64,000 bases of DNA, taken from Cupidesulfovibrio sp000226255 (GTDB lineage: Bacteria > Desulfobacterota > Desulfovibrionia > Desulfovibrionales > Desulfovibrionaceae). The position numbers and the translations under genes are program-made. The stretch covers positions 1,984,001-2,048,000 of the forward strand of contig NZ_AP036014.1 in the NCBI RefSeq assembly GCF_003402415.2, read 5' to 3'. Below, one piece after another: positions 53,324-62,619 of this stretch. Positions within the stretch are counted from its first letter, which is position 1. Each line of letters starts with the position of its first letter. The notes beneath the pieces were generated by a model that was not told the DNA's origin, did not search any database, and saw nothing but the letters and a program-made list of their open reading frames with translations.

Positions 53324-56300
53324 ATGCAGCAGCCCCCCAAGATAGCCGCGCCGGTGCTGGTCACCGCCCACGCCAACGCAGACTTCGACGCCCTGGCCGC
53401 CATGGTGGCGGCGGGCAAGCTGTACCCCGGCGCTGTGCTGGTGTTTCCCGGCAGCCAGGAACGCACCCTGCGCAATTTCTTTATCGAAAGCGCCACCTAC
53501 ATGTTCAATTTCCGGCAGGCGCGCGACATCGACCCCGAAAGCGTGCAGACCCTGGTCATCGTGGATACCCGCCAGCACTCTCGGGTGCCCCACGTGCACA
53601 CCGTGCTGGCGCGCGCCGATGTCACCGTGCATCTCTGGGACCACCACCCCGACACCGACGAGGACATTCCCGCCGCATTCACCCGCGTGCTGCCGTGGGG
53701 CTCCACCACGGCCATCATCGTGGCCGAAATCCGTGAACGCGGGCTGACCCTGACGCGCGACGAGGCCACCATGCTCGGCCTCGGCATCTTCGAGGACACC
53801 GGCTCGTTCTCCTTCGCCTCCACCACCGAGCACGACTTTGCCGCGGCGGGCTGGCTGAAGACGCAGGGCATGGACCTGAACGCCATCGCCGAACTCATCG
53901 CCCGCGACCTGACCAGCGAACAGGTGGGCATCCTGAACGCCCTGCTCGAATCGGCCACCACCCACGACATCAACGGCGCGCTGGTGACCATCGCCGAGGC
54001 GTCCATGGAAACCTACATGGGCGACTTTGCGCTGCTGGCCCACAAGATGATGGACATGGAGAACATCAAGGTGCTGTTCGCCTTGTGCCGCATGGGCGAC
54101 AGGGTGCAGGTGGTGGCCCGCAGCCGCCTGCCCGAGGTGGACGTGGCCCAGGTGTGCGTATCGCTCGGCGGCGGCGGCCACCCTTACGCGGCCTCCGCCT
54201 CGGTCAAGGACAAGACCTTGCAACAGGTACGCGACGAGTTGTTCGCCCTGCTTTTTTCGGCGGTCAACCCGCAGATGCGCGTGCGCGACCTTATGTCCTC
54301 GCCGGTGGTGGGCGTGGACGACGACCGCTCCATCGCCGACGCGGAGGAAACCATGACCCGCTACGGCCTGAAGGCCGTGCCCGTGTTCGCCGCGGGCACC
54401 CGGCGGTGCGTGGGGTACCTGGAACAGCAGACCGCCGCGCGGGCCATATCGCACGGGCTGGGGCACATGGGCGTCATCGAGTACATGCAGCGCCGCGTGC
54501 AGACCGTGACCCCGGACGAAGACCTGTACAAGGTCATGGAAATCATCGTGGGGCTGCGCCAGCGCCTGGTGCCCGTGGTGGACCGGGTGGCCGCGCCGCA
54601 TCTGGCGGGCAGCTACGGCATCGACCGCCCGGCCTCGGCCCCTACTGTCGTCGAGGATGGCGACGAGACCGGCGAGGTGGTGGGGGTCATCACCCGCACC
54701 GACCTCATCAACACCCTGGTCGAGGAACCGGCCCGCATCCCCGAAACGCTGCTGCCTGAATCGCGCCGGGAGAGGAACATCCGCTCCCTGTTGCAGGAAC
54801 GCCTGCCCGACACCCACTTTCGCCTGCTGGAACTGGCGGGCCAACTGGGCGACAGGCTGGGCGTGCCGGTGTACGCCGTGGGCGGCTTCGTGCGCGACAT
54901 ATTGCTGGGACGGCCGAACCTTGACCTTGACGTGGTGGTGGAAGGCGACGGCATCGCCTTTGCCCGCGCCCTGGCCGACGAACTGGGCGGGCGCATGCGC
55001 GCGCACCACAAGTTCAAGACCGCCGTGGTCATCTTTCCGGCGTGGGAATCGGAAAAGACGCGCGGCGGCAAAGGCCTGGCCGAGCGCAACGGAGGGGATG
55101 GCCAGGGCGCCCCCCCCGCCCCCCTGTCCGAGCACGCCCCGCAGACCCCGCCCGCCGGGGGCGCGGCATCCGACGATTCCACGGCGGAGGCGGCACACCG
55201 TGCTGCGGCCCGGCCGGAGCAGCGCATCGACGTGGCCACGGCCCGCCTGGAATACTATGAATACCCGGCCGCCCTTCCCACGGTGGAGTTGTCATCCATA
55301 AAGATGGACCTGTACCGGCGCGACTTCACCATCAACGCCCAGGCCGTGCAGCTCAATGCCGCCCACTTCGGGCGACTGGTGGACTTCTTCGGCGCGCAGC
55401 GCGACATGAAGGACAAGGCCATCCGCGTGCTGCACTCGCTGTCGTTCGTGGAAGACCCCACCCGCATCCTGCGCGCCATCCGCTTCGAGAAGCGCTACGA
55501 CTTCCGCATCGGCGCGCAGACCGAGCGGCTCATCAAGAACGCCCTGCAACTGGGCATGGTGGACAAGCTGTCCGGCGCGCGGCTGTTCCACGAACTGAAG
55601 CTGATCTTCGACGAAAAGTCCCCCCTGCCGTGCATCCGGCGCATGGAGGACTTCGACATCCTGCGCCTCGTTCACCCGCTGCTCAAGCTGAATCCGGCCA
55701 AAATGGACGTGCTGACCGAACTGGAACGGGTGCTGCACTGGTACCGGCTGCTGTACCTTTCGCCCGCGCCTGAACCATGGGTGCTCTACCTGCTGGGGCT
55801 GTGCGGCAACGGAAAATACCTGGACGTGGCCGCCGTCACCGACAGGCTGGCCTTCTCGCGCAAGGTGCGCCAGGACTTCCTTATCCTGCGCGAGAACGTG
55901 CGCGAGGCGTACAACCTGCTCAACCTGTGGATGCAGCGCGACGGTTCCATGAGCGGCCTGAACAACCTGCTCTCGCCCATCGCGCCGGAAGGCATCCTGT
56001 ACCTGATGGCCCGCGCCAAGACCGAAGACGCCCGCAAGCATATCTCGCACTACCTCACCCGCCTGCGCGGCGAGGCGCCCGACATCACCGGCAACGACCT
56101 GCTGGCCATGGGCATTCCGGCGGGCCCGGCCTACGGCCGGGTGCTGCGCCGGGTGCTGGCCGCCAAGCTGGACGGGGTGGCCCGCACCCGCGCGGCGCAG
56201 TTGGACCTGGCGCACGAACTGTTGCGCGAGGAAACCGCGCGCGAGGCGCTTGCCCTTGGTGGCGCGGGCGCCGACGGCGAGGACGCGGAAGCCGCCTGCG

Positions 56301-56581
56301 TGGCGCAGGGCCAGGCAGGCGCGGCGCGCGGCCGTTCCCGGCCGCCGGAATGGCGCGACATGCACAACGGACGGCACGCGCCGGGCGGAATTGACGCGCG
56401 AAACGGGGGGAGCGGCCCGAATGCGTCTGGTACATCGGCTGCGTCTGGCACGTCGGATGCAGCAAATGCGTCGGACGTGTCCGGTGTGGCTGACGTGCCC
56501 GACCCCACGGGTGGAGAGGACGACGCGGACGGGCCGGACAACAGCGCTTCCCCGGCCAGGGACGGCACCGCCACGAAATGA
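53324..56581 (+). CDS. DHH-CBS-tRNA nucleotidyltransferase fusion
   Basis: Large multi-domain protein of 1085 residues. Domains in order: DHH/DHHA1 phosphoesterase (about 1-320; ANADFDALA, DTRQHSRV, DHHPD, SLGGGGHPYAASA), two CBS domains (about 325-470; VRDLMSSPVVGVDDDRS and RRVQTVTPDEDLYKVMEIIV), then a CCA-adding/poly(A) polymerase head with AVGGFVRDILLGRPNLDLDV (catalytic Asp pair) and an RNA-binding helical part (RRDFTINAQAVQLN, FRIGAQTERLIKNALQLG). A low-complexity insert at about 590-640 and a Gly/Ala/Ser-rich tail of 90 residues extend it beyond the usual 870-900. It likely adds or repairs tRNA 3' ends; substrate split between the domains is unknown. Confidence 0.88.
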   Translation: MQQPPKIAAPVLVTAHANADFDALAAMVAAGKLYPGAVLVFPGSQERTLRNFFIESATYMFNFRQARDIDPESVQTLVIVDTRQHSRVPHVHTVLARADVTVHLWDHHPDTDEDIPAAFTRVLPWGSTTAIIVAEIRERGLTLTRDEATMLGLGIFEDTGSFSFASTTEHDFAAAGWLKTQGMDLNAIAELIARDLTSEQVGILNALLESATTHDINGALVTIAEASMETYMGDFALLAHKMMDMENIKVLFALCRMGDRVQVVARSRLPEVDVAQVCVSLGGGGHPYAASASVKDKTLQQVRDELFALLFSAVNPQMRVRDLMSSPVVGVDDDRSIADAEETMTRYGLKAVPVFAAGTRRCVGYLEQQTAARAISHGLGHMGVIEYMQRRVQTVTPDEDLYKVMEIIVGLRQRLVPVVDRVAAPHLAGSYGIDRPASAPTVVEDGDETGEVVGVITRTDLINTLVEEPARIPETLLPESRRERNIRSLLQERLPDTHFRLLELAGQLGDRLGVPVYAVGGFVRDILLGRPNLDLDVVVEGDGIAFARALADELGGRMRAHHKFKTAVVIFPAWESEKTRGGKGLAERNGGDGQGAPPAPLSEHAPQTPPAGGAASDDSTAEAAHRAAARPEQRIDVATARLEYYEYPAALPTVELSSIKMDLYRRDFTINAQAVQLNAAHFGRLVDFFGAQRDMKDKAIRVLHSLSFVEDPTRILRAIRFEKRYDFRIGAQTERLIKNALQLGMVDKLSGARLFHELKLIFDEKSPLPCIRRMEDFDILRLVHPLLKLNPAKMDVLTELERVLHWYRLLYLSPAPEPWVLYLLGLCGNGKYLDVAAVTDRLAFSRKVRQDFLILRENVREAYNLLNLWMQRDGSMSGLNNLLSPIAPEGILYLMARAKTEDARKHISHYLTRLRGEAPDITGNDLLAMGIPAGPAYGRVLRRVLAAKLDGVARTRAAQLDLAHELLREETAREALALGGAGADGEDAEAACVAQGQAGAARGRSRPPEWRDMHNGRHAPGGIDARNGGSGPNASGTSAASGTSDAANASDVSGVADVPDPTGGEDDADGPDNSASPARDGTATK

Positions 56582-56772
56582 CGCCCCCTGCCCAAGGGCA
56601 AAATGTCGGCCCGCGCGCTCCGCAAACACGGCCCCGGCGGCCCGCCCCCCTTGCCCCGCAAGGCCCGAGGGTGTAAGCACAACAGACCGATGGAATTTCA
56701 ATCGGAAATACGGCACGTTGCGCATGCGCACAAACAGTGGCGCGCACGGGCCTTCAGGAGACGGAACGGATC

Positions 56773-57270
56773 ATGGAAACGCTTTGGGCGCCGTGGCGCC
56801 TCGACTACATTCTGGGCCCCAAGCCCGACAGCTGCGTGTTCTGCCTGCCCGAACACACCGGCGAGGACGAGGCGCGCCTCGTGCTGCATCGCGGACGGCA
56901 CAATTTCGTGATCATGAACAAGTTCCCGTACAACAACGGGCACCTTATGGTCACGCCGTTCCGGCACGTGATGGACCTGGCCGCGCTGGAGCCGGAAGAG
57001 GCCCACGAAATGATGGACCTGCTCCAGACCTGCACCACCATCCTGCGCCAGCGCTTCAGCCCGCAGGGGATCAACATCGGGCTCAACCTGGGCGAGGCCG
57101 CCGGGGCGGGCATCCGCGAACACCTGCATTTCCATCTCGTGCCGCGCTGGAACGGCGATTCGTCGTTCATGGCGGTGATGAGTGAAACCCGGGTCATACC
57201 CGAGCATCTGCATTCCACGTATCATGCCCTGAAACCCCTGTTCGACCGCCTGCCCCAAGCGGGACGGTAA
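56773..57270 (+). CDS. HIT family hydrolase (AP4A hydrolase-like)
   Basis: Histidine-triad nucleotide hydrolase/transferase of 165 residues. The triad HLHFHLV is at His117, His119 and His121, and two Cys pairs (CVFC at 21-24) suggest a bound zinc as in FHIT-like and AP4A-phosphorylase-like members. N-terminal METLWAPWRLDYI is typical of this HIT branch. The ATG is chosen over an upstream ATG that adds 12 residues before the family start. It is followed by lapA 10 bases later, so the genes are likely cotranscribed. Confidence 0.88.
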   Translation: METLWAPWRLDYILGPKPDSCVFCLPEHTGEDEARLVLHRGRHNFVIMNKFPYNNGHLMVTPFRHVMDLAALEPEEAHEMMDLLQTCTTILRQRFSPQGINIGLNLGEAAGAGIREHLHFHLVPRWNGDSSFMAVMSETRVIPEHLHSTYHALKPLFDRLPQAGR

Positions 57271-57280
57271 GGAGGCCGAC

Positions 57281-57676
57281 ATGCGCTTCGTCAAGGTTCT
57301 CGTTCTGGTGCTGGTGTTCTTCATCTCCATGATGTTCTTCGTGCAGAACAACGCGGTGCTGTCGCAGGCCGTCACCCTGAAGCTCGACCTGTTCTTCGAC
57401 ACCGCGTGGAGCTCCATCGAGCTGCCGTTCTATTTCATGGTGCTGTGTGCCTTCCTGCTGGGCGCGCTGTGCACCATGCTCATGCTTATGGTCAGCCGCC
57501 TGCGCGCCGGTGCCGCCCTCCGCCGCGCCAACAAGCGCATCCGCGTGCTGGAAAAGGAACTGAATTCGCTGCGCAACCTGCCGCTGGAAGCCGCGCGCAA
57601 GGCCCCGGAACCCATTGCCGCCCCCGCTTCCGCACCCGTGGCCGCCGCGGAGCCCACCCCGGCCAAGGCCGGGTAG
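57281..57676 (+). CDS. lapA: LapA domain membrane protein (DUF1049)
   Basis: Small inner-membrane protein of 131 residues with two membrane segments (VLVLVLVFFISMMFFVQN and FYFMVLCAFLLGALCTMLML) followed by a basic coiled coil (RRANKRIRVLEKELNSLRN) and an Ala/Pro-rich tail. This pattern is LapA/DUF1049. With LapB next to it, it suggests the LPS-assembly complex that controls LpxC proteolysis in E. coli, but FtsH involvement here is inference. AAGGAGG precedes the ATG. Confidence 0.8.
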   Translation: MRFVKVLVLVLVFFISMMFFVQNNAVLSQAVTLKLDLFFDTAWSSIELPFYFMVLCAFLLGALCTMLMLMVSRLRAGAALRRANKRIRVLEKELNSLRNLPLEAARKAPEPIAAPASAPVAAAEPTPAKAG

Positions 57677-57686
57677 GCAGAACCCC

Positions 57687-58835
57687 GTGACGCTGCTGGA
57701 CAGACTGAAGGCGGGCGCGCGCACGCTGCTGGGCCACCGGCGCGCCGACATCCTTTCGCCCATGGGGCCGGATGCCGAATCTCCCGGCGCGCGCGACGCG
57801 CTGTCGGCCATCCAGGAGCTGAGCCGGGTGGTGCGCAACGACCCGGACGCGGTGGAGATCTACCTCGCCCTCGGCAACCTGTACCGCCTGCGCGGCGACA
57901 TCGAACGCGCCGTGCAGATTCGCAGCAGCCTCATCGTGCGGCCGGGGCTGGACTCGCAGTTCAAGGCACGGGCCCTGTTCGAGCTTGGGCGAGACTACCG
58001 GCGCGGCGGGGTCATGGACCGGGCGCTCGCGGCCTTTGACGAGGCGCGGGCGCTCGGGGCCGACCCGGAACAGATCACCTTCGAACTGGCCCTGCTCCAC
58101 GCGGACAGCGGGGCCTTCGAGGAAGCCGCCGCGCAGTACGCGCGCCTGGGCTACCGCCCGGCGCAGGCCCACTACATGGTGCGCCACGCCGAAGACCTGG
58201 ACCGTTGCGGCCGCGCGGACGAGGCGAAAGCGCTGCTGACCAAAGCCGTCAAGGTCTACCCCGGCGCGGTGGAGGCCTGGCGGGCGCGGCTGGTCATGGC
58301 GGCACGCACCGGCGAATGGCGTCGCGCGGGCAAGCTGCTGCGCGAGGGCCTGGAGCGGGTGCCCGTCTCCATCCGCTTCCTGTTGCTTGAAGGACTGCTT
58401 GAACTTGAAGCCCCCGCCCCCCGCAACGGGGCTGGCAACGGGACGTCCAGCACTACTGACTTCGAGGAACAGCGTTGCGCCACGGTGCTTGCCGCCATCG
58501 AGGCGCAGGAGCCGGACCTGCTGCTCCAATACTACGGCGCGCTGTTCCTGCTGCGCTGCGGCAACCGCGAAGAGGCGGGCAACTGGCTGGCCAAGGCCAT
58601 GGTGCTGCGCCCCGACTTCTGGGCCGCCCGGCTGGAGTTGCTCTCGCTGTCCATGGAACAACAGCACCTGTCGCCGGTGTTCCGCAGCCAGTTGGAATAC
58701 TTCATCGAGCATGCCCGCAAGGTGAAGCGCTTCGTGTGCGGGGCCTGCGGTCTGCGCCGCGAGCACACCTTCAGCGTATGTCCGCGCTGCCGCAGCTGGC
58801 ATTCGGCCACGTTCCGCATGTCCCTGCAAGACTGA
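57687..58835 (+). CDS. lapB: LapB-like TPR protein with zinc ribbon
   Basis: TPR protein of 382 residues, likely the heat-shock protein LapB (YciM) that works with LapA. The TPR region covers about residues 30-345 (LYRLRGDIERAVQIRSSLIV, LGRDYRRGGVMDRALAAFDE). The C-terminus has a rubredoxin-like zinc ribbon, CGACGLRREH... CPRC, as in LapB. The GTG start is 11 bases after lapA. An N-terminal membrane anchor is not obvious, so it may be recruited by LapA. The operon order HIT-lapA-lapB-mutS is compact. Confidence 0.85.
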   Translation: MTLLDRLKAGARTLLGHRRADILSPMGPDAESPGARDALSAIQELSRVVRNDPDAVEIYLALGNLYRLRGDIERAVQIRSSLIVRPGLDSQFKARALFELGRDYRRGGVMDRALAAFDEARALGADPEQITFELALLHADSGAFEEAAAQYARLGYRPAQAHYMVRHAEDLDRCGRADEAKALLTKAVKVYPGAVEAWRARLVMAARTGEWRRAGKLLREGLERVPVSIRFLLLEGLLELEAPAPRNGAGNGTSSTTDFEEQRCATVLAAIEAQEPDLLLQYYGALFLLRCGNREEAGNWLAKAMVLRPDFWAARLELLSLSMEQQHLSPVFRSQLEYFIEHARKVKRFVCGACGLRREHTFSVCPRCRSWHSATFRMSLQD

Positions 58836-58951
58836 GGGCACTGCATCGGCCTTTCGCCCTCTGGCCGGACGCCGCTGCATGGCGGCGCTGCCCCGTCCGG
58901 CCCGTCGGCCGGTACTTCCATCCCCACCCGTTCGCGGTGTACACACGAGGC

Positions 58952-61927
58952 ATGACAGACACCTCCCCCCTTCCGCACGCCCTGTCCGACGCAACCGCCG
59001 ATGCCTCGGACGGCTCCACCGGGGATGGCTGCGCGTGCAGCCCCGCCCCCGACACGTCACGTGATGCTGCGTCCCGTCATGACGCGCCCTCCGTCGCGTC
59101 AGGCAGCGGCCCGCGCGGCGCATCGCGCCTTGCCGGGGCCACCACGGCAGCGGCAGCCCGCGCCAATCCGTCAAAGCTCACCCCCATGTTCGAGCAGTAC
59201 CTGCGCATCAAGGACGACCACCCGGACGCGCTGCTGCTCTATCGCATGGGCGATTTCTACGAGATGTTCTTCGACGATGCGGAAACGGCCGCGCGCGAAC
59301 TGCAGATCGCCCTCACCTGCCGCAACCCCAACGCTGACCTGCGCGTGCCCATGTGCGGCGTGCCCCACCATTCGGTGGAAGGGTACATCACCCAGTTGCT
59401 GGAAAAGGGCTTCAAGGTGGCCCTGTGCGACCAGATAGAGGACCCGCGCGAGGCCAAGGGGCTGGTCAAGCGCGCCGTCACCCGCGTGCTGACCCCCGGC
59501 ACGGTGGTGGAGGACGCCAACCTCGACGCCAAGGGCCACAATTACCTCGGCGCGCTGTACTGGGACGACGAGAAAGAGGCGGGCGGCTTTGCCTGGCTCG
59601 ATTTTTCCACGGGTGACTGGTCCGGCCTGCACGCGAAGAAATCCGCGGACCTGTGGCAGTGGGTGCGCAAGATGCAGCCCCGCGAACTGCTGGTGCCCGA
59701 GGGCGCGCAGGTGCCAGCGTCCATGTCGCTGACGTCCACGCAGGTGGTGCGGGTGCCGGGACGCGCCCCCTTTGACCTGAAGGCCGCGACGGAACGGCTG
59801 CTGCACGCCCAGAACGTGCGCGACACCGGGGCGCTGGGCCTTGAAGGAAAGGATGAACTCGTCCGGGCCTGCGGGGCGCTGCTCGCCTACATCGTGCAGA
59901 CCCAGAAGCAGGACCTCATCCACCTTGCCCCGTTCCGTCCGCTGAACCTCGGGCGGCATCTCATCGTGGACGAGGTGACGGAACGCAACCTAGAAATCTT
60001 TCGCCGCCTGGACGGCCGCAAGGGGCCGGGCACGCTGTGGCACGTGCTGGACCACACCGAAACTCCCATGGGCGGCCGCCTGCTGGAAGAGCGGCTGCGC
60101 CACCCGTGGCGCGAAATGGGCCCCATAGAGGAAACTCAGGCGGCGGTGACCTGGCTGTTCGAGCGCGACGACACCCGGCGCAACCTGCGGTCCGCCCTGA
60201 ACCAGGTGTACGACCTTGAACGGCTGACCACGCGCATCTTCCTGAACCGTGCCGCCCCCAAGGACTACGTGGCCCTGCGCCAGAGCCTGGCCGCCCTGCC
60301 CAAGGTGCGCGGCGTGCTGGAACGGCCCGAGGTGGCCCCCGGCAGCTACCCCAACGACGGCGCCGCACGCGGCGAAGGCCAGCCGCCCTTCCTGCGCGCC
60401 GCCCTGAAGGGCTGGGACGACCTGTCCGACTATTTCGACCTGCTGGAGCGCGCGCTGGTGGACAGCCCGCCCCATCTCGTGACCGAAGGCGGGCTTTTCC
60501 GACCCGGCTTCCACGCCGAACTGGACGACCTGCTCGACCTTACCGAACACGGCGAGAATCTACTGCAACAGCTGCTGGCGGAGGAACAGGCCGCCAGTGG
60601 ATTGCCCAAGCTCAAGCTGGGCTTCAACCGGGTGTTCGGCTACTACTTCGAGCTTTCACGCTCCGCCTCGGACACCGTGCCCGAGCATTTCGTGCGCCGC
60701 CAGACCCTGGCCAACGCCGAACGCTTCACCACCCCGCGCCTGAAGGAACTGGAGGAAAAGCTGGTCTCGGCCAGCGACCGGCGCAAGTCGCTGGAGTACA
60801 AGCTGTTCCAGAAGCTGCGCGAAACCGTGTCCGAAGCAAGGCCTCGCGTGCTGTTCATGGCCGATCTCTTGGCAGGCTTCGACTACTGGCAGTGCCTTGC
60901 GGAAACGGCCCGCCGCTGGAACTGGACGCGCCCGGTGCTGTCGCAGGCCACCGACATCCTGATCCGCGAAGGCCGCCACCCCGTGGTGGAGGCCATGCAG
61001 GGCAGCGCCAACTTCATTCCCAACGACCTGCGCATGGACGAAGCCCGGCGGCTGCTGCTGATCACCGGACCCAACATGGCCGGCAAATCCACGGTGCTGC
61101 GCCAGACGGCCATCATCTGCCTGCTGGCCCAGATGGGCTCGTTCGTCCCCGCGCGCGAGGCGCGCCTGGGCATCGCCGACCGGGTGTTCTCGCGGGTGGG
61201 GGCATCGGACAACCTGGCCCAGGGGCAATCCACCTTCATGGTGGAAATGATGGAAACCGCGCGCATCCTGCGCCAGGCAAGCAAGCGCAGCCTGGTCATC
61301 CTGGACGAGATAGGGCGCGGCACCAGCACCTTCGACGGCCTGGCCCTGGCCTGGGCCGTGGTGGAAGAACTGGCCCGCCGCGCGGGCGGCACCATCCGCA
61401 CCCTGTTCGCCACCCACTACCACGAACTGACGGCCCTCGAGGGGCGCATTCCCGGCGTGCACAACATGAACATCGCCATCCGCGAATGGGGCGGCGAAAT
61501 CGTGTTCCTGCGCCGTCTGGTGCCCGGCCCGTCCGACCGCAGCTACGGCATCGAGGTGGCCCGGCTTGCCGGGGTGCCGCAGCCGGTGGTACAGCGCGCA
61601 CGGGAACTGCTGCACGAACTGGAGAAGACCCGCGACGGCCGGGGCGACGCCCCCCGCGCGGCGCGCGCCGTGCTGCCGGGGCTGGACATGCCGGAACCGA
61701 AGCAGGCCGCGAAACCGCGCGTCATGCCCTCCGCACTGGGGGGGCAGACCATGCCGGTGGCGCACCCGCTGCTGACCACCCTGCGCGACCTGGACACCGA
61801 CCACCTGACGCCCATGGGGGCGCTGCAACTGCTCAACGAATGGAAACTGCTCTGGGGAGGCCCCGCCCATGCCGAAGATACCGTTACCGACCAGCCCCCG
61901 GCAACGCCGGGAGGCGACACTGACTGA
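58952..61927 (+). CDS. mutS: DNA mismatch repair protein MutS
   Basis: Mismatch-recognition ATPase of up to 991 residues. MFEQYLRIKDDHPDALLLYRMGDFYEMFF contains the mismatch-reading Phe-x-Glu region (FYEMFF), and the ATPase has GPNMAGKST at about residue 707, with STFMVEMMETA, DEIGRGTSTFDGLALAWAV and FATHYHEL. The core normally starts at about residue 70; the first 70 residues (Ser/Ala/Asp-rich) may be an extension or a mis-chosen start. Relatives begin near the internal Met of TPMFEQYL. The stop lies inside the following lipoprotein gene. Confidence 0.95.
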   Translation: MTDTSPLPHALSDATADASDGSTGDGCACSPAPDTSRDAASRHDAPSVASGSGPRGASRLAGATTAAAARANPSKLTPMFEQYLRIKDDHPDALLLYRMGDFYEMFFDDAETAARELQIALTCRNPNADLRVPMCGVPHHSVEGYITQLLEKGFKVALCDQIEDPREAKGLVKRAVTRVLTPGTVVEDANLDAKGHNYLGALYWDDEKEAGGFAWLDFSTGDWSGLHAKKSADLWQWVRKMQPRELLVPEGAQVPASMSLTSTQVVRVPGRAPFDLKAATERLLHAQNVRDTGALGLEGKDELVRACGALLAYIVQTQKQDLIHLAPFRPLNLGRHLIVDEVTERNLEIFRRLDGRKGPGTLWHVLDHTETPMGGRLLEERLRHPWREMGPIEETQAAVTWLFERDDTRRNLRSALNQVYDLERLTTRIFLNRAAPKDYVALRQSLAALPKVRGVLERPEVAPGSYPNDGAARGEGQPPFLRAALKGWDDLSDYFDLLERALVDSPPHLVTEGGLFRPGFHAELDDLLDLTEHGENLLQQLLAEEQAASGLPKLKLGFNRVFGYYFELSRSASDTVPEHFVRRQTLANAERFTTPRLKELEEKLVSASDRRKSLEYKLFQKLRETVSEARPRVLFMADLLAGFDYWQCLAETARRWNWTRPVLSQATDILIREGRHPVVEAMQGSANFIPNDLRMDEARRLLLITGPNMAGKSTVLRQTAIICLLAQMGSFVPAREARLGIADRVFSRVGASDNLAQGQSTFMVEMMETARILRQASKRSLVILDEIGRGTSTFDGLALAWAVVEELARRAGGTIRTLFATHYHELTALEGRIPGVHNMNIAIREWGGEIVFLRRLVPGPSDRSYGIEVARLAGVPQPVVQRARELLHELEKTRDGRGDAPRAARAVLPGLDMPEPKQAAKPRVMPSALGGQTMPVAHPLLTTLRDLDTDHLTPMGALQLLNEWKLLWGGPAHAEDTVTDQPPATPGGDTD

Positions 61928-62477
61928 CGCATCCGCCCACCGGGCATGGCGCCTACGCCGGATGGCGGCCTTGACGGCGCTGTGCGGCCTGCTGGTTCTG
62001 GGAGCCGCGTGCGGCAAGAAGGTCATGCCCGTGCCGCAGGACAACCGCGAACTGTTCACCTGGCGTTCGGCCACGGCCACGGCAACGGCCAACGGCTGCA
62101 TCGTGGCGCGGGGCGAGGCCCAGGGCAACGTGGACAACCTGGCCTCGGTCATCGTGGAAATCCAGGTGCTGGACGCGCCCGCCAACGGCGCGGGCGACAG
62201 CTGCGCCGGTTGTCCCTTCCAGGCCACGTCGCGCCAGGAATTCCGGCCTGAAAAGCAGCTTACCCCGCAGGCCACCGCCATCGTGGAAATGACCATGTGC
62301 CCCGACCGCAAGGCCCCGGCCTACCGCTGGCGGCTGGTGGGCGTGAACGTGCTGACCCGCTTCGCGCATGCCCTGAGCAAGGTGCAGACGCTTGTGGCCG
62401 ACCCCAACGCGCCGGGCTTCAACCTGCCGGTGGAGGAAGCCGCTCCCCAGCAGCAGACCGAAATCGTGCTGCCGTAG
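61869..62477 (+). CDS. Putative lipoprotein after mutS
   Basis: Likely exported lipoprotein of unknown function. Its core has a signal (MAALTALCGLLVLGAAC) with a lipobox-like end, four further Cys (GDSCAGCPF, TMCPDRKA), and a C-terminal Pro/Gln tail. The ATG used overlaps mutS by 59 bases and has GGGGAGG 8 bases upstream, but gives a long n-region. A CTG at 61920 with GGGAGG 5 bases upstream would give a better signal length and a CTGA overlap with the mutS stop. I cannot decide; the ATG is listed. Confidence 0.65.
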   Translation: MPKIPLPTSPRQRREATLTDASAHRAWRLRRMAALTALCGLLVLGAACGKKVMPVPQDNRELFTWRSATATATANGCIVARGEAQGNVDNLASVIVEIQVLDAPANGAGDSCAGCPFQATSRQEFRPEKQLTPQATAIVEMTMCPDRKAPAYRWRLVGVNVLTRFAHALSKVQTLVADPNAPGFNLPVEEAAPQQQTEIVLP

Positions 62478-62619
62478 CGACGGACGCCAGATCGCGCCGG
62501 AACGGACAGAAACGAGAGCGATCGGGAAAGGTCACGACGACCGGGGACGGCAGGGCTGGGCTGGCATGCCCGCATGCGCCGTCCCCGGCCCGTTCCCACG
62601 CCATTTCAGGGAGGATCGC

